Assembly: GCA_019638595.1 (NCBI GenBank) | Contig: JAHBTJ010000001.1 | Coordinates: 248,001-312,000 of the forward strand | Reading direction: 5' to 3' | Origin: Chitinophagaceae bacterium | GTDB lineage: Bacteria; Bacteroidota; Bacteroidia; Chitinophagales; Chitinophagaceae | DNA: 64,000 bases | In this document: one piece after another, positions 54,001 through 62,204 of the stretch | Layout: the number at the start of each line of letters is the position of its first letter | Numbering within the stretch: the first letter of the stretch is position 1 | The notes under the pieces: generated by a model | The model's database searches: none | The model's input: the letters and a program-made list of their open reading frames with translations, nothing else | What the model was told of the DNA's origin: nothing | Program-made: the position numbers and the translations under genes

Positions 54001-54077
54001 CTATTGACGGGTTTGACCTTTCTGAGGGATACCCGATGCGAAGGATGCTGTTGTTTGGAGTTTCCCTGGCATTATGA
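51009..54077 (+). CDS. SusC/RagA-type TonB-dependent outer membrane receptor
   Basis: A full-length 1022-aa SusC with signal peptide (VLMISVSGNAQ). It has a carboxypeptidase-regulatory-like domain (MTGKVNDLNGRPVVGASVAI, about 27-100), the SDVVVTGYKSQIKQEITGSV block, a plug with IIRGLAAVTRG, EPLYVIDGVPIISKM and VVLKDASAAAIYGSRAANGVILITTKKG (in pieces), and a barrel ending MRRMLLFGVSLAL. Length is normal. It begins 38 bases after the short SusD stop, so two receptor/lid pairs are stacked in one operon. Its SusD is the following gene. Confidence 0.96.
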   Translation: MKALMKGVCFLFAVLMISVSGNAQSVMTGKVNDLNGRPVVGASVAIKGKNTGTTTDAGGVFRLRLSAGDTLLCSSVGFEPRQVVFRKASDLTIRLSDDNKTLSDVVVTGYKSQIKQEITGSVSTLKMDKITEGQAAESFGSLLQGKIAGVNIQLNSGEPGATPVIIIRGLAAVTRGDASAISEPLYVIDGVPIISKMSSDFAITSTNVLADLNPSDIEDLVVLKDASAAAIYGSRAANGVILITTKKGKRGKPQINLNIRTGVNFVPQLQDVAGGAKEREQVKRLYDLYAPYGVSMPAMYTDVTNPFYNNSSDWQGYMYRTSLTQDYNGSIRGAGDFGQYSISMGYMDSKGILFNTGFKRYSIMANTSFNALKNALIINNTLAISRTDQNRNPGALSTNNSTLLPLPNNPLVKGAEVYQPGNYSALNDRIRFSSEATLNIVKNLSYKASLSLEYLRSMADSLVESRRTLRAYNKSAIGENQNVLFQNTLTYTPKFGDGHSLSVLLGQSMERTEAKITTVNSVSAAPTLSQTVNWPKGNSIGSSNYTASSMMSYFSRIDYSFQQKYLLGASIRTDGSSKFGKANRWGVFPSVSAGWNFHKEDLFSNADWLTSGKIRGSYGMSGTTWDNNYLALGVMDGGSLDQYSSLLQISYGGVSGFTPTWFNGFKNDNLTWVKTTMGNIGLDLSLFGGKVEVIVDAYEKLTKGLLLSTSLPTTSGYNEVYRNAADVLNRGLEFTVSTNLRFGSNFSWNTNLNFAYNKNRVIRLPDGNADIVKIGVSGQDFGSIVRTGAPLNGFFFYESQGIYQAENQIPVDPKTGKKLVGLQNKTLQVGDRNFKDQNGDYKIDVADRIYAGDPNSKWTGGWTNDFIYKGFSLNLVSTFVIGRSIVNTVLLERLKLGKDFAGGSSLPNFDNYSIWEKSGDNARYPTLNPWGDASQIVKYDSEYIEDGSYFKIKSLTLSYNFTKKEIPRLPFERMRVYCTADNLVTFQKYSGPDAELVTIDGFDLSEGYPMRRMLLFGVSLAL

Positions 54078-54108
54078 TCCGGAAAAATAAAATATAAAGT
54101 GATTGAAC

Positions 54109-55632
54109 ATGAAAAATAAAATAATCATTGCAGTGCTGGTCATAGCCCTTACCGGGGAATCGTGTAAGAAGTGGCTGGATGAGCTGCCCATCAATACGGT
54201 AACAGAAGACCAGGCCTGGCAGAAGGGAAGCGATGCTGAAGGCGCGGTAGCGGCGGCTTTTGCTATTTTCCGCCGGGCGCTGTCGGGATTGACCAAAGAT
54301 GATACTCCCTCTACCACTCGTTACGGATCCTGGGGCGACTATTATTTTTGGGGCGATTCACGTTCCGGAGACTGGATCACTCCCAATAATGACGGGGACT
54401 GGAACGCCGGTTTTCAAAACCATTTGATACAGCGGACAGAGCTGGAGCCAATGACCAACTGGCGGCTTTTTTACAGGACTATTGAGCAATGTAACCTGGT
54501 GCTGGAAAAAGTGCCGGAGATCACCGACGGGTTTACGGAGGAAAGAAAAAAGCAGTTGCTGGCAGATGCCCGCTTTCTCAGGGCGATGGCGCACTTCTAT
54601 GCCGCGCGGATATGGGGTGATGTTCCCATTAACCTTAGCGCGCGCAATGTTGAGCCACTGGGCAGGGAGCCGCTCAACAAGGTAATGCAGATGGTGATTG
54701 AGGAAGTAAGCATAGCCATACCCGACCTGCCCTGGGAATACGGGGGAACAAAAAAAGCGTCTATGTCGAGAGGTACCAAAGGCGCGGCCCTGGCGCTGAA
54801 AGCCCATGCGTATATGTGGGTGAAGGATTATGAGGGAGCCTCCAACGCTATTAAAGAGATCATCGCTTCCAACGTTTTCAGGCTGGTGCCGATAGACGGA
54901 TTCCGGAACCTGTTTGACCAGGGAGAGTCTGACGAAATAATATTCGAAATGTATTATGACCTGAAAAAAGGCGAGTATTCAGATTACTATGGTCATATAA
55001 TGACCTATTATCTTACCAATCCTTATACATCAAGAGGAGAACTGTCGCTGGCAGTACCCAAATCGAAAATACTGGAGATCTATCCTGATTATGCAAGAGA
55101 TCAATCCGATAAAAGAGTGCCTGCATTTTTTGAAAGCATAGATTTTTCCGTAAGCAACAGTGAGCTGAGACCCGTATTGCCGGACCCTCTGCAGAACGGG
55201 GAAAGAGCCATTATGTTCGCCAAGTTCAGGAAGGTAAAAGACCGTACCTACAACCTGATGGAGGCGCCGGTCCCCATTTTCAGGTACGCGGATGTATTGC
55301 TGTTAAAGGCCGAAGCCGATGCAAGGCTGGGCCGGGTGAACGACGCGTTGGAAAACCTGAACGCAATTCGTACCCGTGCAGGTATCCCGCTTTTTACAAG
55401 AGACGACCAGCCGACAGTGATTGAAGAAGTGCTGGAAGAAAGGCGGCGGGAACTGATCGGTGAGTTTCACCGTGTGTACGACCTGGTTCGCCTGGGGCGG
55501 CTTCACGAATTTAATGAGTACATCACGGAGCAGGGCGAAAAGGATGGCGCGGGATTTTTTCCTGTAAGCGAAGAAGCTTTTGCGAACAATCCTAATATGG
55601 AGCAGACTTATTACTGGCAGTTTAACCAATAA
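54109..55632 (+). CDS. SusD/RagB-type glycan-binding surface lipoprotein
   Basis: A 507-aa lipoprotein. I chose ATG 54109 (MKNKIIIAVLVIALTGESC, lipobox Cys19). Features: KKWLDELPINTVTEDQAWQKGSDAEGAVAAAF, WRLFYRTIEQCNLVLEKVPEI, LADARFLRAMAHFYAARIWGDVPINL, VPIFRYADVLLLKAEADARLG, NAIRTRAGIPLFTR and EVLEERRRELIGEFHRVYDLVRLGRL. It also ends with a FFPVSEEAFANNPNMEQTYY block. Length is typical. It follows its SusC partner by 31 bases, and a FAS1 lipoprotein gene comes 11 bases later. Confidence 0.96.
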   Translation: MKNKIIIAVLVIALTGESCKKWLDELPINTVTEDQAWQKGSDAEGAVAAAFAIFRRALSGLTKDDTPSTTRYGSWGDYYFWGDSRSGDWITPNNDGDWNAGFQNHLIQRTELEPMTNWRLFYRTIEQCNLVLEKVPEITDGFTEERKKQLLADARFLRAMAHFYAARIWGDVPINLSARNVEPLGREPLNKVMQMVIEEVSIAIPDLPWEYGGTKKASMSRGTKGAALALKAHAYMWVKDYEGASNAIKEIIASNVFRLVPIDGFRNLFDQGESDEIIFEMYYDLKKGEYSDYYGHIMTYYLTNPYTSRGELSLAVPKSKILEIYPDYARDQSDKRVPAFFESIDFSVSNSELRPVLPDPLQNGERAIMFAKFRKVKDRTYNLMEAPVPIFRYADVLLLKAEADARLGRVNDALENLNAIRTRAGIPLFTRDDQPTVIEEVLEERRRELIGEFHRVYDLVRLGRLHEFNEYITEQGEKDGAGFFPVSEEAFANNPNMEQTYYWQFNQ

Positions 55633-55643
55633 AAGTTATACGA

Positions 55644-56279
55644 ATGAACTCAATTAAAATCATATTGCTGGTTGCTGTTCTTGTTACTTCGGGGTGCAGT
55701 CGCGATTATTTTGCCGACGGTGGCACTTTGAATATTGATGAAACAACCACCCTGGGGGTATCAACCATGGATTACCTGAAAAGCCATGGTGAGCTGTTTG
55801 ACACGCTCACCGCGCTGATCACATTAACCGGGCTGGAACCGGCGGTGAATGCAAAGGGTTCAACCTTCCTGGCCCCGAAAAACTATTCCATACGTAACTA
55901 TTTTAACCTGGTATTCCCGGATCCGGAAAAAAGACCGGCAACATTCAACGATATTCCCGACGAAGAGGTGGACAGGATCACAGAGATAATTAAAAATTAC
56001 ATTATTCCCGACGAAGAGATCGTTCGCGGCAAATTAGCTACTACATATAGCTATGCCACTACCTACGGAGATGCAAAGGCGCGCTTTAACCTGGTGCAGG
56101 ACGATTACCTGGGGAACATAAACATGGGGGCTAAGTTTGTCATCTTTTCCCTTAACATGAGCCCCCCGGGCCAGAGGGAAAGGTACCAGTCTGTACAGGT
56201 AGAAACCGCAGACCTGCGGTCTACCAACGGAGTGCTCCATGTGCTGAATGCGAACACACATATTTTTGGATTTAATTAG
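55644..56279 (+). CDS. Fasciclin (FAS1) domain lipoprotein
   Basis: A 211-aa lipoprotein (lipobox VTSGC, Cys18). FAS1-type blocks are visible: FDTLTALITLTGLEPAVNAKGSTFLAPKNYSIRNYF (in pieces) and IIKNYIIPDEEIVRG. It also has STNGVLHVLNANTHIFGF, the conserved end of FAS1. FAS1 domains mediate adhesion or carbohydrate/protein contacts on the surface. A single domain fills the protein. It sits in a run of secreted genes after the SusC/SusD pairs, which suggests a surface accessory of the glycan-capture complex. Confidence 0.85.
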   Translation: MNSIKIILLVAVLVTSGCSRDYFADGGTLNIDETTTLGVSTMDYLKSHGELFDTLTALITLTGLEPAVNAKGSTFLAPKNYSIRNYFNLVFPDPEKRPATFNDIPDEEVDRITEIIKNYIIPDEEIVRGKLATTYSYATTYGDAKARFNLVQDDYLGNINMGAKFVIFSLNMSPPGQRERYQSVQVETADLRSTNGVLHVLNANTHIFGFN

Positions 56280-56282
56280 GCA

Positions 56283-57137
56283 ATGAAGATGAAACACAAC
56301 AGGAAAATTTTCTGGTCTTTTACGGCAGTCTTTGCAAGCGCTACATTGCTGATGGGCGCCTGTACCAAGATACCGCAGGAGGGTAGCATAGCTCCGGATA
56401 TTAACTATAAAAACAGGAAGCAGTATGCTGTATCCGGGCTGCAGTTGAATATCGGCGATTTTAACCCGTCCACATCCACGCTGCCCCTGAAGTTCGAAAT
56501 TATTGATATCCGGGAGCTTAAGGGCAGTGCCGTAAGCGCTCTAACCAATGAGCTGCCTGTTGTACGCTATAAAGAAGCGATCGTAGGCAATGAAAGCCCC
56601 GAAGAGCTTCTCCTGAAATCGGATACGGTGATGGTTCCGGCAGTGCGCATCAATGAGTATACCGGCAAGCTGGAGATACAGGAGGGAAATCTCATTCCCG
56701 CGGGAGAATATCATTTTGACATACAGGTATCGAACCAGTCGGGAAGCAGGGTATTGACGGATGCCCTTGTGGTGGAATTTAAAGAGTTTGATGTAACAGC
56801 CTGGTCGTCGGGAATGGCCAAACAACCGGAAATAGAGCGTGTGGGCGATACTCCCCACCAAATCCGTTTTGTGGGATACGCGGATGGCCAGCCGCTTTCC
56901 GGCGACTATATTGATTTTACGAAAGACCGTTCCGCCGGGTTCAAAGGCACATTTGTGAACGATACGGAGGATGGGGAAATATGGAGTGTTAAGTTTCCCG
57001 TAAAGGAATCGGATACCTATTGTACCTGGAAAACAGTAAATATTGTGAACGGGGTAGAAGAGGTGAGCTACGATTCGTACAATTTCAAATTTGTATTAGG
57101 GATCCCGGGAAGTTATGTGGTTCGATTATATAAATAA
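56283..57137 (+). CDS. Secreted lipoprotein of unknown function (possibly DUF5007-like)
   Basis: A 284-aa lipoprotein (lipobox LLMGAC, Cys27). Beta-rich sequence with SIAPDINYKNRKQYAVSGLQLNIGDF, LKFEIIDIRELKG, GEYHFDIQVSNQSGSRVLTDALVVEF and IWSVKFPVKESDTYCTWKTVN. It resembles Bacteroidota surface lipoproteins found beside SusD genes and could belong to DUF5007; I am not sure. It is immediately after the FAS1 gene (3 bases). Confidence 0.6.
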   Translation: MKMKHNRKIFWSFTAVFASATLLMGACTKIPQEGSIAPDINYKNRKQYAVSGLQLNIGDFNPSTSTLPLKFEIIDIRELKGSAVSALTNELPVVRYKEAIVGNESPEELLLKSDTVMVPAVRINEYTGKLEIQEGNLIPAGEYHFDIQVSNQSGSRVLTDALVVEFKEFDVTAWSSGMAKQPEIERVGDTPHQIRFVGYADGQPLSGDYIDFTKDRSAGFKGTFVNDTEDGEIWSVKFPVKESDTYCTWKTVNIVNGVEEVSYDSYNFKFVLGIPGSYVVRLYK

Positions 57138-57148
57138 AAAATGCATAG

Positions 57149-58786
57149 ATGAAATACTTTATTAAGAGTCTCTGCCTGATCCTGGCTGTGTTGCTGATGC
57201 TGAGCCAGGCTTCTTATGCACAAACCGCTAAAAGCAAAAAGATACTGGTCATTGGAATAGACGGCATTATTAACAGCGCTATTGATTACGCGGCTACACC
57301 GGGTATCGGCAGGCTTAAAGCAAATGGTTCCTATAGCATGAATGGCTATGGCGGCATTCCCGCTTATTCAAGCTCGGGGTGGGCTACCATGCTCACCGGC
57401 GTATCGGCAGATAAGCATGGCGTAACGGTAAATAAATCTTTTGCAGGGAACGAATTTGCACAATACCCATCCGTTGTCAGCCGCATTAAGTCCGCTATCC
57501 CGGCTATGGTGGTGGCGTCCGTTGTGCGCACCCCGGAATTAAATACACTGTTAAACCAGTCGGCCGATCAAAAGTTTCAATATGCATCCGATGAGCAGGT
57601 ATATAGTAAATCTGAAGAGCTCCTGAGGCAGGCCGACCTGGGTGCGCTGTTCGTGCAATTCAGCAGTCCCGCGGAAACAGGAGAGGAGGTTGGTTTCCAG
57701 CTTCGCCAGGCCAGGTATGTGCTGGCTATCCAGCAAATTGATGAATATGTTACAGGGTTACAGGCGGCTATACAGTCACGCGTGGGCTTTGCCGAAGAAG
57801 ACTGGAATATTTTCCTGGCTTCCACGCATGGAGGAACAGAGTCTGGCATACCGCAGAGCACTACCGTGGAAGAGATCAATGTGCCCATTATTTTTTCGGG
57901 CGCCGAAATGGATAAAAAAGAGCTGATCGGCACTTCGCTGGCCCCCAGGGAGAATGCGGATAATATTTTAACGATCAATAAAGCGGCTTCGGGCGATGCA
58001 ACGTATGTGCGGGTGCCGATCAAAGGAACCGCCCTGGACGGAATGAATAAATTTACCATTGAATTTTGGTTGAAAGCCGGAGCGAACAGCAGCGACCCCT
58101 CCATTATGGGAGATAAGGACTGGGATTCGGGTGGCAATCCCGGCTTTGTGATCTGCAGGAGCGGCTCAACATGGAAGATCAATTTTGCCAATGATAAACG
58201 CACCCGTTACGATATCGGCTCAACCAAGCCGCTGGAAGATGGCAACTGGCATCACCTGGCTATTACGTTCGATAAAACAAAGCTGTGCGAAATTTACCAG
58301 GATGGAGAAAAAGTAAACGAATCGCCGCTCACGTATAAAGATGCGGACAATATGATCTCTAACTTAAATTACCTCTGCCTGGCGCAGGAGGGAACGCAGA
58401 GATATAGTGGCGGTGCACCTAACTGGGCCGGTTCCTTTAATGAAGTGAGGATATGGACAGATGTGCTTTCCGCGCAAACCATCCGCGACTATATGTATCT
58501 CCGAAACGTTGAAACCAGCAATCACCCTAACAAGGCTTCGCTGAACCTTTACCTGAAAATGGATGATGTCAGGGGAACTGTGGTAAAAGACCACAGCGGT
58601 AAAGGAAATAACGGCGAACTGGTTGGTCCCGCCAGCGAACGTCATCCTTACTACCCGATAGGTCTTACAGATGTTGCTGTGAATGTGCTGAGCCATTTTG
58701 GAATACGTGCGGATGGAAGCTGGGGACTGGAAGGAAGTGTGTTGAAGTCGAACGTTCCGTTCCGTTTGTTTAAAGTACCCAACTAA
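57149..58786 (+). CDS. Type I phosphodiesterase-fold plus LamG (DUF4983-like) exported protein, likely inactive enzyme
   Basis: A 545-aa signal-peptide protein. The first 250 residues resemble alkaline-phosphatase-superfamily phosphodiesterases: ILVIGIDGIINSAIDYAATPGIGRL, then YSSSGWATMLTGVSADKHGV (nucleophile region). The later metal motifs are changed. Where the family has D-D-x-x-H-x-x-G (DDVDHAGH), this has FVQFSSPAETGEEVG, and SDHGG is replaced by STHGG. A LamG/concanavalin-like domain follows (about 290-480): FTIEFWLKAGANSSDPSIMG, DWDSGGNPGFVICR and NWHHLAITFDKTK. The phosphatase part probably works as a binding module. Secreted. Confidence 0.8.
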   Translation: MKYFIKSLCLILAVLLMLSQASYAQTAKSKKILVIGIDGIINSAIDYAATPGIGRLKANGSYSMNGYGGIPAYSSSGWATMLTGVSADKHGVTVNKSFAGNEFAQYPSVVSRIKSAIPAMVVASVVRTPELNTLLNQSADQKFQYASDEQVYSKSEELLRQADLGALFVQFSSPAETGEEVGFQLRQARYVLAIQQIDEYVTGLQAAIQSRVGFAEEDWNIFLASTHGGTESGIPQSTTVEEINVPIIFSGAEMDKKELIGTSLAPRENADNILTINKAASGDATYVRVPIKGTALDGMNKFTIEFWLKAGANSSDPSIMGDKDWDSGGNPGFVICRSGSTWKINFANDKRTRYDIGSTKPLEDGNWHHLAITFDKTKLCEIYQDGEKVNESPLTYKDADNMISNLNYLCLAQEGTQRYSGGAPNWAGSFNEVRIWTDVLSAQTIRDYMYLRNVETSNHPNKASLNLYLKMDDVRGTVVKDHSGKGNNGELVGPASERHPYYPIGLTDVAVNVLSHFGIRADGSWGLEGSVLKSNVPFRLFKVPN

Positions 58787-58797
58787 CATAAAATGAC

Positions 58798-59283
58798 ATG
58801 GTAATGAAACTGAATGTAAAGTTTTTTTTAGTGCTGCTGGTTGCAGGTATTACAGGACTGGCCTCCTGTAGAAAGAATGTGTTGCCACCGCATGAAGTTC
58901 CCGGTGAGGAACAGCTTGTATCAGGCCGGCTATCCGGTACATGGGCATCACCCAGCAATATTATTACGCCCGAAAATGTGCCGGCGGAAGTATTTGGCAC
59001 CATGCGTTTGGTATTCACTACAGACGGATCCGGTAATCCGTCTAAATTCCTGGCACAGGAATGCCCGATCATATTTGGTAATGCCGGCGCCGGTACCTGG
59101 GCAATTGCCGGAGGAACGCAGGACAGCGCGAAAGTGACCCTGACAGGTGTAGAGCCTGTGGATGAATTCAATGTCAGTATTACATCAGGTACGCTTACTA
59201 TCTCCTTTTACATGGGATGGGAGAACACCGATACCAAAGCAACAGGAAAAGGAAACTTCCGGGTAACCCTCACCCGTCAATAA
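58798..59283 (+). CDS. Small secreted lipoprotein of unknown function
   Basis: A 161-aa lipoprotein (lipobox GLASC, Cys24). It is beta-rich: SGRLSGTWASPSNIITPEN, GTMRLVFTTDGSGNP, AGTWAIAGGTQDSAKVTLTG and LTISFYMGWENTDTKATGKG with FRVTLTRQ at the end, which suggests a small beta-barrel or lipocalin-like fold. I do not recognise a family. It is 12 bases after the phosphodiesterase-like gene and 20 bases before the Ig/LamG gene, so it is part of the same operon. Confidence 0.75.
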   Translation: MVMKLNVKFFLVLLVAGITGLASCRKNVLPPHEVPGEEQLVSGRLSGTWASPSNIITPENVPAEVFGTMRLVFTTDGSGNPSKFLAQECPIIFGNAGAGTWAIAGGTQDSAKVTLTGVEPVDEFNVSITSGTLTISFYMGWENTDTKATGKGNFRVTLTRQ

Positions 59284-59302
59284 AAAATCAAAAAATACAG
59301 GG

Positions 59303-60838
59303 ATGAAAAAAAATAACAATAAGCTATTCTCCTGGCCGGTTTCAATGCTTATGCTGGGCATAGTAATGTTCATGTCGTGCAAAGAAAAATTCGACCATAC
59401 GATTGATACGGGAAACCCGGTTATTGTAAGTTATAACCCGGCTTTGGCGGTAGAAGGTATTGCGGTGAACAGCGACCTGGTATTGACCTTTGACAAGCAT
59501 ATCAAAAAAGGAAGCGGTATTGTGGTGATTGCCGGTAAAACGGATACACTGCGTATAGACATAAACTCGGATGCCGCGACGATCGCTGACGACAAGCGGG
59601 TGCTGACTATCAATCCGCCTGTTGATCTGAAGGCTGACGAACCTTATAACGTTACCCTGGAAAGAGGGATCGTTACCGACCTGCTGGGGAACCAGTATAT
59701 GGGAATGCCGGACGGATCTTCATGGGCTTTTAAAACAGTTGGAACAAGCGGACTGGCTGTTACTTCCATCAATCCGCTTCCGGGCAGCACCGATGCGTCT
59801 TTGTTTAAGCTGGAGCTGATTTTTGCAGCGGACGTGCAAAAAGGGAATGGAAATATTTCGGTATTTGAGAGCGCCGGCGATGTGAAGGTGGCTGAAATAC
59901 CTGTTTCCGGCCAGGCCGTAACCGTTGATGGTAAAACGGTAACGGTTATACTGGGAACACCCCTTAAATTCGCTACGGGCTATTATGTGCTTGCAGACGC
60001 GGGATCTGTTGTGGATGCGAACGGTAAGGCCTTCGAAGGCTTTTTAACGCCTGCTTCCTGGAGCTTTACCACTACGAGCGGCAGCGGCAACAACCTGCTT
60101 GTTTACCTGCCTATGGACAATGACCTGTACGATGTGAGCGGCAACAGGTTTGACGCGGCGCAGGGCGAGCATGCTACCGCGAAAGTGACTTTTGTAACAG
60201 ACCCGGTAAGAGGGCGGGTAGCATCCTTTACTTCAGGCTCGTATGCGGTACTGCCAAAGCATGATCTGCTGAGACCGGGACTAACACAGGGCTTCAGCTT
60301 CAGCTTCTGGACAAAGCTGGCAGCGATCGGGTCCGATCCTGTACTGTTCGGTAATTCCGACTGGGACAGTGGCGGTAACCCCGGATTTATACTGGCTACT
60401 GATGGCGCTCTTTCATATACAGGACCGGGATCGGAGGGCAGAGGCTGGCTGCTTAAGATAACCGGCGACGCCGGGGGAGTAAGCAACCGTATGGACTGGC
60501 GGGCAAATGAAATGACGCCACAGGCTCCCGCGTTGGCGGATGACCAGTGGCACATGGTAACGGTTGCCCTTGATCAAACAGCGAAGAAGCTGCATGTGTA
60601 TATTGACGGAAAAGAATTTGTGAAAGTGCCTCCTATGGATCTCAACATTTTGCAGGGACCGTTATGGGACAGCGCTAACGACTATCCCTTCACTATTTGG
60701 GAAGATGGTACCGGGAAGTACAATGCGGGAAGTGATACAAGAAAAGCGCTTAGCGGGCTGGTGGATGATGTGAGAGTTTACACCAAGGCCCTGAGTGCAG
60801 AAGAAGTAAACGGCATTTATATAGCCGACCAAAAGTAA
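59303..60838 (+). CDS. Ig-like (SbsA-type) and LamG domain surface lipoprotein
   Basis: A 511-aa lipoprotein (lipobox VMFMSC). Two SbsA-type Ig-like repeats at about residues 35-150 and 153-252 (VIVSYNPALAVEGIAVNSDLVLTFDKHIKKGSG and AVTSINPLPGSTDASLFKLELIFAADVQKG, in pieces) end in WAFKT/WSFTT. A LamG domain follows (about 265-505): LLVYLPMDNDLYDVSG, GFSFSFWTKLAAIGSDPVLFG, SDWDSGGNPGFILA and QWHMVTVALDQTAKKLHVYIDG. The LamG is related to that of the phosphodiesterase-like gene (DWDSGGNPGF shared). It is likely a surface glycan-binding protein. It ends the operon and is followed by a strong terminator. Confidence 0.85.
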   Translation: MKKNNNKLFSWPVSMLMLGIVMFMSCKEKFDHTIDTGNPVIVSYNPALAVEGIAVNSDLVLTFDKHIKKGSGIVVIAGKTDTLRIDINSDAATIADDKRVLTINPPVDLKADEPYNVTLERGIVTDLLGNQYMGMPDGSSWAFKTVGTSGLAVTSINPLPGSTDASLFKLELIFAADVQKGNGNISVFESAGDVKVAEIPVSGQAVTVDGKTVTVILGTPLKFATGYYVLADAGSVVDANGKAFEGFLTPASWSFTTTSGSGNNLLVYLPMDNDLYDVSGNRFDAAQGEHATAKVTFVTDPVRGRVASFTSGSYAVLPKHDLLRPGLTQGFSFSFWTKLAAIGSDPVLFGNSDWDSGGNPGFILATDGALSYTGPGSEGRGWLLKITGDAGGVSNRMDWRANEMTPQAPALADDQWHMVTVALDQTAKKLHVYIDGKEFVKVPPMDLNILQGPLWDSANDYPFTIWEDGTGKYNAGSDTRKALSGLVDDVRVYTKALSAEEVNGIYIADQK

Positions 60839-60889
60839 TATCAGGCTTTGCGTATATAGCTGAACAATATTTGTTTTGACAGCACAATG

Positions 60890-60924
60890 AAAGTTTATCG
60901 GAATGATTCCGGTAAACTTTTTTT
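60890..60924 (+). terminator. Intrinsic terminator after the surface-lipoprotein operon
   Basis: Arms AAAGTTTATCGGAA (60890-60903) and TTCCGGTAAACTTT (60907-60920) pair over 14 positions with one G-T, loop TGA, followed by T residues to 60924. Confidence 0.8.
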
Positions 60925-60944
60925 GTTGCGGGTTGAAATGATCT

Positions 60945-61195
60945 ATGGCTATGAGCTATGAGCAGTCTGCCACCGGCAATTTATAGTTTGTGGTTTTTTG
61001 TTTATGGTTGAGCTGTGAGCTATCGGCTTTGGGCAGTGGGTATCAGCTGTCAACATTTATAGTTTGTGGTTTTTTGTTTATGGTTGCACAAACCCGAAAC
61101 TATAAACTACAAACCTGAAACCTGAAACTTGCAACCTGTAACCTGCAACAGCCATCAAATCTCAAATTTTAAATCCCCCATTCAATTTATTTTTT
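60945..61195. repeat. Intergenic word-like repeats, largest copy
   Basis: A 32-base block (starting ATTTATAGTTTGTGG, ending TTTATGGTTG) is present exactly twice, at 60979-61010 and 61054-61085. Around it are GCTATGAGCTATGAGC, ACCTGAAACCTGAAACTTG, CAACCTGTAACCTGCAAC and CAAATCTCAAATTTT, plus the reverse-complement phrase AAACTATAAACTACAAACC. The gap is about 370 bases with no gene. Confidence 0.75.
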
Positions 61196-61207
61196 CAACT
61201 TTACGGC

Positions 61208-62200
61208 ATGATGGATCAATCTATGAAGGCCGTTATATATACTAAATACGGCGGTCCGGAAGTGCTGCGATATGCAGATGTTCCCAAACCTGTTGCCGGA
61301 AAAGAGGAGGTTCTTGTAAAAGTTCATGCTGCTTCCGTTAATTCCTGGGACTGGGATATGCTACGGGGCAAGCCCTGGTTGTACCGTTTGCTTTTTGGTT
61401 TGTTTAAACCCAGGCATACTATAGCAGGATGTGATATAGCAGGACGCGTGGAAGCTACAGGCAGCAATGTAACCCGGTTTAAGCCGGGCGATGAGGTGAT
61501 GGGAGATATAAGCGAAACCTGGGGCGGCTATGCGGAATATGTATGTGTAAAGGAAAAGCAATTATCGAAGAAGCCCGCTTCCCTTTCGTTTGATGTGGCA
61601 GCCTGCATACCACAGGCCGGCGTACTGGCTTTGCAGGCGGTATACGACAAAAAGATATTACGGAAAGGAGACAGGGTATTGATCAACGGAGCCGGCGGCG
61701 GGGTAGGCACTTTTGCTTTGCAACTGGCTAAATTATTAGGAGCGGAAGTAACCTGCGTAGACAGCGCGGATAAGTTGGATATGTTGCTGTTGCTGGGGGC
61801 GGATGAAGTGATAGACTATAACCGGGAGGATTTTACGAAGAGAGGTAAAAAGTATGATCTTGTTATTGATGTGGTGGCCTCGCGTTCTGTTTTTTCTTAC
61901 AGGCGTTGCCTGAAGCTGCATGGTATGTTTGTAATGATCGGCGGCTCGGTATCTTCACTTTTGCAAGCCGCTATCCTGGGACCATTGCTCTCTAAAAAAG
62001 GAGGCAAAACGCTGAGCATCCTGGTTCATACACCTAATAAAAATGTGCCGCTGATCAACTCACTGGTTGAATCAGGGCAACTGAAGCCCGTTATAGACAA
62101 GGTTTTTGATTTACAACAATTACCCGGAGCCATGAAATATTTTGGCAGCGGAAAAACAAAAGGAAAAATTGTGATCAGGGTAGAGGATTCTGTGAAATAG
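61208..62200 (+). CDS. Medium-chain NAD(P)-dependent alcohol dehydrogenase / quinone oxidoreductase-like
   Basis: A 330-aa MDR-superfamily enzyme. Blocks: MKAVIYTKYGGPEVLRYADVPKP, VLVKVHAASVNSWDWDMLRGK, IAGCDIAGRVEATGSNVTRFKPGDEVMGD, GVLALQAVYD and VLINGAGGGVGTFALQLAKLLGAEV (NAD(P) binding). It lacks the Cys set of the structural zinc site, so it belongs to the zinc-independent group. Substrate unknown. It stands alone between two repeat-rich gaps. The start could also be the internal ATG before KAVIYTK. Confidence 0.9.
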   Translation: MMDQSMKAVIYTKYGGPEVLRYADVPKPVAGKEEVLVKVHAASVNSWDWDMLRGKPWLYRLLFGLFKPRHTIAGCDIAGRVEATGSNVTRFKPGDEVMGDISETWGGYAEYVCVKEKQLSKKPASLSFDVAACIPQAGVLALQAVYDKKILRKGDRVLINGAGGGVGTFALQLAKLLGAEVTCVDSADKLDMLLLLGADEVIDYNREDFTKRGKKYDLVIDVVASRSVFSYRRCLKLHGMFVMIGGSVSSLLQAAILGPLLSKKGGKTLSILVHTPNKNVPLINSLVESGQLKPVIDKVFDLQQLPGAMKYFGSGKTKGKIVIRVEDSVK

Positions 62201-62204
62201 CAGT

